A stretch of 64,000 bases of DNA from Bradyrhizobium hereditatis. GTDB taxonomy: Bacteria; Pseudomonadota; Alphaproteobacteria; Rhizobiales; Xanthobacteraceae. The position numbers and the translations under genes were made by a program. Numbering within the stretch: the first letter of the stretch is position 1; each line of letters opens with the position of its first letter. This document shows positions 17,604 to 24,640 of this stretch, piece by piece. The notes beneath the pieces were generated by a model. The model was not told the DNA's origin. It saw only the letters and a program-made list of their open reading frames with translations, and did no database searches. Location: the NCBI RefSeq assembly GCF_020329435.1, contig NZ_JAGKJK010000005.1, positions 62,001 through 126,000 on the forward strand, in the 5' to 3' direction.

Positions 17604-17795
17604 TCACCTCATCGCCACCAGCACGACAGCCCACAGGGCGGCCGACACTGCCAGCGCCGCGGCAAGCCGGGCGACGACGGTCATTCGCAGGATCGACCAC
17701 GGCGCCGCCTGCGCCGGATGCGGCGTCGCCGGGCCATGGGAATGGACGTGGCCGTGGTGGTGATGGGAGTGATCGTGGGTATATGAGTGCGGCAT
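17604..17795 (-). CDS. Histidine-rich mini-membrane protein, first gene of the zinc operon
   Basis: A 63-residue protein with 11 histidines, ten of them in the first 20 residues (HDHSHHHHGHVHSH core) and one at 26, followed by a single membrane helix at about 39-61. The architecture is a metal-sponge head on a membrane anchor. The ATG at 17795 is only nine bases from the Zur-like palindrome and has no good ribosome site, so the message may be leaderless. It precedes znuC by two bases. I know no named family; a role in holding zinc for ZnuBC or the GTPase is inference from composition and place. Confidence 0.68.
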   Translation of the reverse strand: MPHSYTHDHSHHHHGHVHSHGPATPHPAQAAPWSILRMTVVARLAAALAVSAALWAVVLVAMR

Positions 17796-17804
17796 GCGAG
17801 AGAC

Positions 17805-17817
17805 GTTATAATATAAC
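17805..17817 (-). promoter_or_regulatory. Zur-like operator overlapping the zinc operon promoter
   Basis: GTTATAATATAAC is a 13-base sequence whose arms GTTATA/TATAAC are perfectly self-complementary around the central base. It matches the core of known Zur boxes (GTTATANTATAAC). It ends nine bases before the first start codon of the zinc operon and includes a TATAAT-like -10 element, so Zur-Zn binding would block the promoter directly. The zur gene itself is not in this window. Confidence 0.82.
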
Positions 17818-17819
17818 AT

Positions 17820-18201
17820 TACGGGAGTCTACGCGTGGAGACGCCGCCAGCGTCCCGGGAATGGTATTTACGTTCCTTCTGCTCGGGGATGGCCCAGGCA
17901 TATTGGATATGGGCCAAGTGGAGGACGCTGGCACCCTGTCTCACCCTCTGACCCTGATGTGTGGGGTATAGCGCTGCTTGGTATCTGGATGTTGACGAAG
18001 ATGATGCTGGTTAACGGGCGCGGCGCGGGCGGAGCTGAGATGGAGACAAATGGAATAATCTGTTGGCGCCAGTGTTAGGTACCTTTTAGAGGTCACCAGC
18101 CGAAGGGCTTCTGTCATAAGATTTTTAAATCGGTTTGCTTGTGTTTCGCTAGCTGGCCATGGCCGCTGCTTACGGGGCAGGACAATTAATATGGCTGGCA
18201 G
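17820..18201. other. Non-coding stretch between the zinc operon and the CDF group
   Basis: About 380 bases upstream of the zinc operon hold no convincing gene on either strand. There is a weak hairpin (TGGCCC/GGGCCA, 17890-17916). The stretch ends at a strong plus-strand terminator, although no plus-strand gene precedes it. Confidence 0.5.
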
Positions 18202-18249
18202 GGGACCGTCTGAATTTCAGAGCAAGGCAGACGGTCCCACCAATTTTTT
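18202..18249 (+). terminator. Intrinsic terminator with no plus-strand gene in front of it
   Basis: An 11-base perfect stem (GGGACCGTCTG, 18202-18212; CAGACGGTCCC, 18228-18238) encloses a 15-base loop and is followed by six Ts at 18244-18249. This is the best intrinsic terminator in the window. In the minus direction there is no T-run, so it does not serve the CDF gene well. Confidence 0.62.
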
Positions 18250-18325
18250 CCAGGCCCGAGTGAAGAGTTCGATCGTGACGCGACCGGCAACGGGCTTGCG
18301 CATGATATCAGGGCTTCCTGATCGC

Positions 18326-18964
18326 CTAGGCCGTAGCTGCAGCGGGCTGCTTCAACTCAGCCAGAGCGTGCCGCACGACCGTTACTGCGCCTTGCAGCGC
18401 AAGCACAGCCATAACCGCAGCAACGATGGTATCAGGCCAACCGGTGCCGGTGCCAAACACGCCAAGCGCAGCCAGCAACACAGCCAGATTGCCCAACACA
18501 TCATTGCGCGTGCAAATCCAGGCTGATCGCATGTTGGCGTCACCCATGCGGTGCCGCCACAACAGGTGGAAAGACAGCGCGTTGGCGACGAGCGCAGCAA
18601 AGCCGACACTGCCCATGGTGATGGCCTGTGGCAGCGTCCCGTGCAGGACATGCCAGCCGGTGACGCCGATAACCCACAGTCCGAAAACGCCCATCGTGAC
18701 GCCCTTGGCGAGCGCAGCGCTGGCCCGATAGCGCAAGGCCATGCCGACCACGAACAGGCTGATCGCGTAGTTCGCCGCATCGCCAAGAAAATCGAGGGCG
18801 TCGGCCTGGAGTGAGGCAGAGCCGGCAGCCAAGCCAGCGCCGATCTCAACCAGGAACATCGCGGCATTGATGCCGAGCACGGCCCACAGCACGCGCCGGA
18901 AGGCGCGCACGTCTTGACGCGGTCCGAGGTTCAAGGGTGGTGGCGCGCAGCAATGATCCGCCAT
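18326..18964 (-). CDS. Cation diffusion facilitator (CDF) metal exporter, short form
   Basis: A 212-residue inner-membrane transporter with six helices. Metal-site motifs are visible in helix 2 (DALDFLGD) and helix 5 (CTRNDVLGN), in place of the HxxxD pair typical of zinc CDFs, so specificity is uncertain. It lacks the cytoplasmic C-terminal domain of longer CDFs. The N-terminus begins MADHCC, a possible metal-binding head. It lies 42 bases after the GDCCVxC gene. Zinc, cadmium, cobalt or mercury could be the substrate. Confidence 0.85.
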   Translation of the reverse strand: MADHCCAPPPLNLGPRQDVRAFRRVLWAVLGINAAMFLVEIGAGLAAGSASLQADALDFLGDAANYAISLFVVGMALRYRASAALAKGVTMGVFGLWVIGVTGWHVLHGTLPQAITMGSVGFAALVANALSFHLLWRHRMGDANMRSAWICTRNDVLGNLAVLLAALGVFGTGTGWPDTIVAAVMAVLALQGAVTVVRHALAELKQPAAATA

Positions 18965-19006
18965 AGCCGGAAGATAGTCGCGGCGAGCACGCTACACAAT
19001 CACGCC

Positions 19007-19210
19007 TCAACGCTTTCCCTTGCGGTCGATCTGAATCGGCGGGCACGGCATGGTTCCGTACGAGCAGAAAACGCAGCAATCGCCGGGCTTGGGCTTAAGG
19101 CGCGTGCCGCAGCGCTGACAATCATAGAAAAACTGGCAAGCGTCTGTCGGCATGGTCTCGGTGGCCGAGTGCCCACATGAGGGACAGGTCAGTGTCGATT
19201 CAAGTTGCAT
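19007..19210 (-). CDS. GDCCVxC-domain small protein
   Basis: A 67-residue cytoplasmic protein starting at ATG 19210. It has a zinc-ribbon-like CPSCGH near residue 10, CQRCG in the middle, and the diagnostic GDCCVFC motif followed by SYGTMPCPP. This family is known only by that motif, with some members reported as selenoproteins at the last cysteine; here it is an ordinary cysteine codon. It lies between the half-permeases and the CDF exporter, consistent with thiol-based metal handling. Its biochemical role is not established. Confidence 0.82.
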   Translation of the reverse strand: MQLESTLTCPSCGHSATETMPTDACQFFYDCQRCGTRLKPKPGDCCVFCSYGTMPCPPIQIDRKGKR

Positions 19211-19273
19211 GGACCTAAACTGGATCAAGACTCAGTCCGATTCAACACCAGGACAGGCCGTTTGCGCCTGCCC

Positions 19274-19777
19274 TCACGGCTTGCCGATCACCATCGCGAT
19301 CGCTGCCGCCAGAAACGGAAATGGCAGCGACACCGCGGCGCGAAACCAGACAAAGCGGGCCGGCATGAAAGGGATTTCCCAGAGGATCATGCGCTGGAAT
19401 GCGAACAGCGCCCAGGCGACGACATAGGCGATCACCTGCGGTGTGCCGCCACCGACCTTCAGCGCCACCGCGCCGATTGAGAAACCGACCACGGGGCCGC
19501 CCGGCGTCGCGGCGCCGGCAATCACGGCGGTCAATACGCCGAACCAGCCGCTGTCGGGCCCGAGCCAGCCGGTGATCACTTCCGGCGGGATGACAGCGGC
19601 GATGTAGCCCGAGCCGACCACGCCGAGCGCAATACGCGGCACGATGTTGATGAAGTCCATCGAACCTTCGCGCACCGACGACACCAGCACGACGCGTCCG
19701 CGCCGCCACGCCATGAAGCCGAGGATCGCGACCGAGCCCCACAGCGTGATGTCGATGATCAACGCGGATGCCGTCAC
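19274..19777 (-). CDS. Half-size permease of the YraQ/ArsP (DUF318) class, second half
   Basis: A 167-residue membrane protein with four or five helices. It contains the repeat signature of UPF0718-type permeases: GPDSGWFGVLTAVIAGAATPGGP, followed by a glycine-rich segment (VALKVGGGTPQ). Full-length permeases of the family have two such halves in one chain. Here the ATG at 19777 overlaps the stop of the other half by four bases, so the two are probably made together and pair in the membrane. Confidence 0.75.
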   Translation of the reverse strand: MTASALIIDITLWGSVAILGFMAWRRGRVVLVSSVREGSMDFINIVPRIALGVVGSGYIAAVIPPEVITGWLGPDSGWFGVLTAVIAGAATPGGPVVGFSIGAVALKVGGGTPQVIAYVVAWALFAFQRMILWEIPFMPARFVWFRAAVSLPFPFLAAAIAMVIGKP

Positions 19778-20430
19778 TCGGGCTCACCTTTCGGATAGAT
19801 CCGCACGAAGACGATGCGACCGAGCCAGCCTGCAAGGACGGGGATCGGCAGCGAGATCACGATGCGCCACAGCGTGAAATCGGTGCCGAGGATCGGCAAT
19901 TCCCAGGCGACCGCGCGGCCGTAGCCGATCAAGGTCCAGCTCACGACCATGGCGATGGTGGCGCCGAAATCGGCGCCGACGGTCAGTAGCGCAGCAGCTA
20001 CCGGATAGGCGGTAAAGGGGCCACCCGGGAGGATTGCGCCGAACGCCGTGCCGATCAAAAGGCCCTTGAGACCCGATTCCGGCCCGAGCGAGCGCGAGAC
20101 TTTGTCGTGCGGCAGAATTTCCGCGATGAAGCCGCCGAGCAGGCAGCCGGCCAAGACGCGCGGGATGATTTCGCCGAACAGCCAAAGATCATGGCTGAGG
20201 ATATCGAGCACGCCATCGATGCCGTCGCGCCGCCATACCAGCCCAGCGCTGACGGCAACGAGCGCGCCAATGAAGATCATCGACCAGCCGACCGGCTTGC
20301 GGGCGCGCCTGGGTTTTGGCTCGGTGTCATCGGCTGGCGCCGGATCTTTTAGCGGAGGTTCGGACAAGGCGATGGGGTTGGCCGGTAATGCAGATACATC
20401 CTGCTTAGTCCCGCCGTTGTAGCGAAGCAA
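19774..20430 (-). CDS. Half-size permease of the YraQ/ArsP (DUF318) class, first half
   Basis: A 218-residue membrane protein. The first 45 residues are proline- and charge-rich and probably cytoplasmic, then about five helices with the family repeat GPESGLKGLLIGTAFGAILPGGP and the segment YPVAAALLTVGA. The start is uncertain: TTG at 20430 is the only codon that gives this N-terminus and has no good ribosome site. It may be co-transcribed from the fluoride-channel gene 86 bases upstream. Related permeases move arsenicals or other small thiophilic compounds, but the substrate here is unknown. Confidence 0.72.
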   Translation of the reverse strand: MLRYNGGTKQDVSALPANPIALSEPPLKDPAPADDTEPKPRRARKPVGWSMIFIGALVAVSAGLVWRRDGIDGVLDILSHDLWLFGEIIPRVLAGCLLGGFIAEILPHDKVSRSLGPESGLKGLLIGTAFGAILPGGPFTAYPVAAALLTVGADFGATIAMVVSWTLIGYGRAVAWELPILGTDFTLWRIVISLPIPVLAGWLGRIVFVRIYPKGEPE

Positions 20431-20516
20431 ACGGAAGCACGCACGGTATCCATGCGCTTCTCAGACACGCCCATGCGATGATGTCACGCGGGTCCGTGTT
20501 CTCGCGGCAATATCGC

Positions 20517-20891
20517 TCAGGCGAAGTGGCGCACCAGTGCAAGGCCGCCGAACAGGCCTGCGATCGACAGCACGACGGAGCCGACCACGTAGAGCGCCGC
20601 GAGCATGAGTTCGCCGCGCTCGTAGAGCAGCGCCGCATCGAGCGAGTATGCAGAGAACGTTGTGTAGCCGCCGAGGATGCCGGTCATCAGGAACAGCCGC
20701 CACGGCTGCGATGCCTCGCCCTTGAAGGCTAGATAGCCGGCGATCAGCCCCATCACGGTCGAGCCCGTGATGTTGATGATGAAAGTGCCCCAAGGAAAGT
20801 CGGTGCCGATGCAGCGCGCACAGGTGAGATTGATCAGATGGCGCAACGTTGCGCCGAGGCCGCCACCGACAAAGACCAGCAAATAGCTCAT
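20517..20891 (-). CDS. crcB: Fluoride ion channel CrcB/FluC
   Basis: A 124-residue four-helix membrane protein that dimerises to export fluoride. All family landmarks are present: GGGLGATLRH near the start, GTFIINITGS in helix 2, and GILGGYTTFSAYSLD, which holds the pore phenylalanine and the central sodium-site turn. The ATG at 20891 is clear. I looked for a fluoride riboswitch upstream and did not find a convincing one. Confidence 0.95.
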   Translation of the reverse strand: MSYLLVFVGGGLGATLRHLINLTCARCIGTDFPWGTFIINITGSTVMGLIAGYLAFKGEASQPWRLFLMTGILGGYTTFSAYSLDAALLYERGELMLAALYVVGSVVLSIAGLFGGLALVRHFA

Positions 20892-21027
20892 CGCAGCAAT
20901 CTATCCACGTCAGGGAAGTCACCCGGCGGACTGCTTGTGCCGCACGCGAACCATCAGCGCAAGGATCGGAACGCAACAAAAAAGAGGCGGCAACCGCTGG
21001 CTACCGCCCCTACGAATTTATTCCGAT

Positions 21028-21122
21028 GTCATTCCGGGGCGATGCGTCAGCATCGAACCCGGAATCTCGAGATGGTGCGCAATCGCGCACCGTAGTTCGC
21101 GCTACGCGCGCCCCGGAATGAC
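21028..21122. repeat. Palindromic intergenic repeat, type 1 (14-base terminal inverted repeats)
   Basis: The element starts GTCATTCCGGGGCG (21028-21041) and ends with its exact reverse complement (21109-21122). The interior has smaller hairpins (GGTGCGC/GCGCACC). It lies between crcB and sodB. I recall near-identical GTCATTCCGGGGC palindromes scattered through Bradyrhizobium genomes. It may serve as a terminator on both strands. Confidence 0.75.
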
Positions 21123-21129
21123 TGTACCT

Positions 21130-21732
21130 TTAACCGCCGGCCTTGCCGAACAGCTCGTCGACATAGTCCCAGTTGATCAGATGATCGCAGAACGCCTTCA
21201 GATAGTCGGGACGGCGGTTGCGGTAATCGATGTAGTAGGAGTGCTCCCAGACGTCGCAGCCGAGGATCGGGGTTGCGCCATAGACCAGCGGGCTCTCGCC
21301 GTTGGCGGTCTTGGAGATTTCGAGCTTGCCGTTTTTGACCGACAGCCAGCACCAGCCGGAGCCGAACTGGGCGACGCCGGCGGCGGCGAAATCGGCCTTG
21401 AACTTCTCGAGCCCGCCGAGATCCTCGGTGATCTTCTTTTCCAGACGGCCGGGCAGCTTGCTGCCGCCGCCGTTGGGCTTCATCCAGTTCCAGAAATGCA
21501 GGTGGTTGTAGTGCTGGCCGGCATTGTTGAACACGGCCGGATTCTTGCCGAACGAACCCTTGACGATCTCCTCGAGGGACTTGCCTTCGAATTCAGTCCC
21601 CTTGATCGCGTTGTTTCCGTTGGTCACGTAAGCCTGGTGATGCTTGTCGTGGTGATATTCCAGCGTTTCCTTGGACATGTGGGGCGCAAGGGCGTCATGG
21701 GAATAGGGCAGATTGGGCAGCGTGAAGGTCAT
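21130..21732 (-). CDS. sodB: Superoxide dismutase, Fe (or cambialistic Fe/Mn) type
   Basis: A 200-residue cytoplasmic enzyme that converts superoxide to hydrogen peroxide and oxygen. Metal ligands are His27 (EYHHDKHH), His77, Asp160 and His164 (DVWEHSYY). Gln73 in NNAGQHYNH sits where iron-type enzymes place their active-site glutamine, favouring iron. The length is standard and there is no signal peptide. Confidence 0.95.
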   Translation of the reverse strand: MTFTLPNLPYSHDALAPHMSKETLEYHHDKHHQAYVTNGNNAIKGTEFEGKSLEEIVKGSFGKNPAVFNNAGQHYNHLHFWNWMKPNGGGSKLPGRLEKKITEDLGGLEKFKADFAAAGVAQFGSGWCWLSVKNGKLEISKTANGESPLVYGATPILGCDVWEHSYYIDYRNRRPDYLKAFCDHLINWDYVDELFGKAGG

Positions 21733-21774
21733 GGGTGATGTCCGAACTGATGGGAGACGTGGTCTGGTCTAACG

Positions 21775-21810
21775 GGAACCCTTATAGAAGGTTCCATTGC
21801 GCTTAAACAA
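21775..21810 (-). promoter_or_regulatory. Putative sodB promoter with an inverted repeat around the -10
   Basis: On the minus strand TTGTTT (21805-21810) and TATAAG (21781-21786) are 18 bases apart. GGAACC-N9-GGTTCC (21775-21780 and 21790-21795) brackets the -10, a good place for a repressor. The regulator is unknown; an iron- or redox-responsive factor would fit sodB. Confidence 0.4.
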
Positions 21811-21893
21811 CGCAATTTGACAAGACGGGAGTGCGTAACGCCCCTTCGCGTCCAGCGTATGACGGACAGGGGCGCCGCGACGAGGGGAATGAC

Positions 21894-22433
21894 ATGAGCA
21901 TCGAAATCGACGTCCTGAACGGGGATTCGTCATGGCCGCGGGCCGAGCCGCTGCTGCAGGCGGTCTGGCCGCGCCATGTCCTGGAAAAATTGCCCTGGGG
22001 TCACGTCAAATGGGCCCATGCCGATCTGCGGGTGCTGATCGATGCGCCGGAGGACTCGCCCTCCCCCGGTCTCGCCTGCCATGTCGGTGTTTACTTCCGT
22101 ACCGTCACCTGGGACGGCCGCAAGGTCCATATCGGCGGCATCGGCGGGGTCTCGACCCGGGAAGACTGCCGCGGCCGCGGCTACGCCACGCTGGCGCTGA
22201 ACGCTGCAGTCCGGACCCTGCGCGATCACGAAGCTGTGCGGTTTGCGATCCTGTTCTGCGAGCCGCACAACGAGGCCTTCTATGAGGCGCGCGGCTGGCA
22301 CCGCTTCAATGGCGAGGTCTATGCCGAGCAGCCGGAGGGAAAAATTCGCTTCGATGCGATGGCGCCGTACATATTCGATTTCACGCGCAAGCCGCGCGAT
22401 GGAATAATCGACCTATGCGGCCTGCCGTGGTAG
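21894..22433 (+). CDS. GNAT acetyltransferase resembling the AAC(2')/NodA branch
   Basis: A 179-residue protein starting at ATG 21894 behind GAGGGGA. The core GGIGGVSTREDCRGRGYATLAL contains the acetyl-CoA loop RGRGYA; NEAFYEARGW follows, and the chain ends IIDLCGLPW. The arrangement of strand, RxxGxG loop and the C-terminal tryptophan-ending tail resembles aminoglycoside 2'-N-acetyltransferases more than RimI types. The acceptor cannot be told from sequence. Confidence 0.75.
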   Translation: MSIEIDVLNGDSSWPRAEPLLQAVWPRHVLEKLPWGHVKWAHADLRVLIDAPEDSPSPGLACHVGVYFRTVTWDGRKVHIGGIGGVSTREDCRGRGYATLALNAAVRTLRDHEAVRFAILFCEPHNEAFYEARGWHRFNGEVYAEQPEGKIRFDAMAPYIFDFTRKPRDGIIDLCGLPW

Positions 22434-22519
22434 CCCCTGCATTCGCAGCAGGTGGCTTGTAACGTGATAACCGGATAAAATGTCACCCATCATCTATTGA
22501 TTTGGATCACCGGTGACGT

Positions 22520-23902
22520 ATGACCATTGATGCCCCGCTCGACATACGTCCTGCCGTGATTCCGTCCGCGCCGACCAACGCGCTCCTCACCTCCCCGATC
22601 CTGCCGACGCTGCTCAAGCTCGCGCTTCCCAATGCGATCGCCATGGTCGGCACGACGCTAGTGGCCGTCGCCGAGACCTCCTATATCGGCCAGCTCGGCA
22701 CCGAGCCGCTCGCCGGGATCGCACTGGTGTTTCCCTTCGTCATGCTGACGCAGATGATGTCGGCGGGCGCAATGGGCGGCGGCGTTTCCTCCGCCATCAG
22801 CCGTGCGCTCGGCGCGGGCAATCGCGACCGCGCGGCGACGCTGGCGCTGCACGCCGCGATGATCGGCGCCTGCGCGGGCCTTTTCTTCACGGTGATGATG
22901 CTGGCCTTCGGCCGCACGTTTTACACGCTGATGGGCGGGCGCGGCGGCGTGCTCGACGAGGCCCTGCAATATTCGCACGTGCTGTTCGCCGGCGCGATTT
23001 CGATCTGGCTGGTCAATACGCTGGCCTCGGTGGTGCGCGGCACCGGCGACATGCGGATTCCGTCGGTGACGCTGATCGGCACCGCCGTAGTGCAGATCGC
23101 GGTCGGCGGCGCGTTGGGCCTAGGTCTGTTCGGCCTGCCGAAATTGGGCATGGGCGGCGTCGCCGCCGGTCAGTTCGCTGCTTTCACGCTGGGTGCGCTA
23201 TTCCTCGCCTGGTATCTTCTCAGCGGCCAGAGCCGGCTCACGCTGAAGCTGAAAGGCTTCAAATTCCAGCGCGACATGTTCTTCGACATCCTCAGGGTCG
23301 GTGCCGTCTCCTGCCTGTCGCCGCTGCAGACCGTGCTGACCGTGCTGATCTTCACCAAGATCCTCGCCGGCTACGGTACCGAGACATTGGCCGGCTATGG
23401 CATGGGCTCGCGGCTGGAATTTCTGCTCATTCCGATTTCCTTCGCCTTCGGCGTCGCCTCGGTGCCGATGGTCGGCATGGCCATGGGCGCCGGCCTCGTG
23501 TCACGCGCGCGGCAGGTGGCGTGGATAGCAGGCGCCGCGTCCGCCATCACGGTGGGCGCGATCGGGCTCATCGTCGCCGTAATGCCTTCGCTCTGGGTTT
23601 CGATGTTCACCAGCGACGCCGGCGTCACCGCTGCCGCTTCTTCCTATCTGGTCTGGGCAGGACCGGCGTTCGCCTTCTTCGGCATGGGCGTCTGCCTTTA
23701 CTTCTCGTCGCAAGGCGCGGCCAAGGTCGGTGGCCCCGTGATCGCCGGCACCGCGCGACTATTGATCGTTGGTGGCGGCGGATGGCTGCAGGCCTCGATG
23801 GGCGCGCCGGCATGGACCTTGTTCGCGCTAGTCGGCGTTGCCATGGTGGTCTATGGCCTTGGCACGGCGCTGTCGATTCGTCTCACAGACTGGAGCAAAT
23901 AA
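22520..23902 (+). CDS. MATE-family multidrug/cation antiporter
   Basis: A 460-residue inner-membrane exporter with 12 predicted helices in two related halves. The first helix region (LKLALPNAIAMVGTTLVAVAE) and the mid-protein GAVSCLSPLQTVLTVLIF correspond to the two MATE repeats. YIGQLGTEPLAGI and the proton/sodium-site region of helix 1 fit the NorM/DinF superfamily. Substrates are unknown. It stands alone between the GNAT and the DUF2147 gene. Confidence 0.92.
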   Translation: MTIDAPLDIRPAVIPSAPTNALLTSPILPTLLKLALPNAIAMVGTTLVAVAETSYIGQLGTEPLAGIALVFPFVMLTQMMSAGAMGGGVSSAISRALGAGNRDRAATLALHAAMIGACAGLFFTVMMLAFGRTFYTLMGGRGGVLDEALQYSHVLFAGAISIWLVNTLASVVRGTGDMRIPSVTLIGTAVVQIAVGGALGLGLFGLPKLGMGGVAAGQFAAFTLGALFLAWYLLSGQSRLTLKLKGFKFQRDMFFDILRVGAVSCLSPLQTVLTVLIFTKILAGYGTETLAGYGMGSRLEFLLIPISFAFGVASVPMVGMAMGAGLVSRARQVAWIAGAASAITVGAIGLIVAVMPSLWVSMFTSDAGVTAAASSYLVWAGPAFAFFGMGVCLYFSSQGAAKVGGPVIAGTARLLIVGGGGWLQASMGAPAWTLFALVGVAMVVYGLGTALSIRLTDWSK

Positions 23903-23988
23903 GCCACAGCTAACGCGACACACGCAATCGTACATTGCGAAAATCGGATTTGTTGATATGCAAGCCTGCTTTTTCGAAGGAATGATTC

Positions 23989-24432
23989 ATGGCTTGCACA
24001 AAAACTCTCGTCATCGCTGTTACGGCGGCATTTTTGGCGGCCACGTCCGCTCTTGCGCAAGGCGCCGCTGAGCCGGGCGGCGTCTGGCAGACCCAGGCCG
24101 GCGACGCGCGGGTGAAGATCAGCAAGTGCGGCGGCGGTATCTGCGGCGTAATCGTCGGCCTGAAGGAGCCGATCGATCCGTCAACCGGCAAGCCGCAGGT
24201 CGATGACAAGAATCCCAATCCGGCGCTGAAGACGCGGCCGATGATCGGGCTTCCGCTATTCAACGGCATGCAGCCTGTCGCCGCCAACAAATGGTCGGGC
24301 CAGATCTACAATGCCGACGACGGTGGCACCTATGCGAGCAGCATCTCGATGACGGGTCCCGATACGCTGCGGATCGAAGGCTGCGTCGGCGCACTCTGCG
24401 GCGGCGAGAACTGGACGCGCGTGGGGAGGTGA
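23989..24432 (+). CDS. Secreted DUF2147-domain protein
   Basis: A 147-residue protein with a Sec signal (residues 1-23, cut after SALAQ or nearby). The mature domain matches the DUF2147 pattern: GVWQTQAGDARVKISKCGGGICGVIVGL, a DDKNPNP turn, GLPLFNGMQP and a terminal cysteine pair (EGCVGALCGG). Four cysteines could form two disulphides in the periplasm. The lipocalin-like fold suggested for the family would allow small-molecule binding, but no function is known. Confidence 0.85.
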   Translation: MACTKTLVIAVTAAFLAATSALAQGAAEPGGVWQTQAGDARVKISKCGGGICGVIVGLKEPIDPSTGKPQVDDKNPNPALKTRPMIGLPLFNGMQPVAANKWSGQIYNADDGGTYASSISMTGPDTLRIEGCVGALCGGENWTRVGR

Positions 24433-24473
24433 CGGTTCGCGCGATACGTTGATACTGCCGATGCGGAGACAGC

Positions 24474-24590
24474 CCCCACCCTAGCCCTCCCCCGCAAGCG
24501 GGAGAGGGAACCGACTGCTTCGTGGCAACGGCTCATCCAAGCGACGCGAAAGGCTGCCTCTCCCGCTTGCGGTGGAGGGCTGGGGTGGGG
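24474..24590. repeat. Palindromic intergenic repeat, type 2 (34-base arms)
   Basis: The left arm (24474-24507) and right arm (24557-24590) are inverted copies of 34 bases with two mismatches. The arms begin CCCCACCC and include CGCAAGCGGGAGAGG, a composition widespread in Bradyrhizobium and relatives. The 49-base interior is unstructured. It separates the DUF2147 gene from the convergent DUF3095 gene and may act as a two-way terminator. Confidence 0.8.
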
Positions 24591-24640
24591 TGCCGTCGCA
24601 TATTCGAACGGCGACGTTTGGCGCGATTTACCTACGGCAT

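Noticed and set aside
17890..17916. TGGCCC...GGGCCA hairpin upstream of the zinc operon
   Set aside because: Only six paired bases with a loose interior; no conserved RNA class or operator is suggested.
20892..21027. Fluoride riboswitch in front of crcB
   Set aside because: A CTGATGG-like stretch on the minus strand drew attention, but the conserved pseudoknot elements and the second GATGA segment were not found in order.
21894..22433. NodA N-acyltransferase
   Set aside because: The overall size is similar, but NodA-specific sequence stretches are missing and there are no nod genes nearby.
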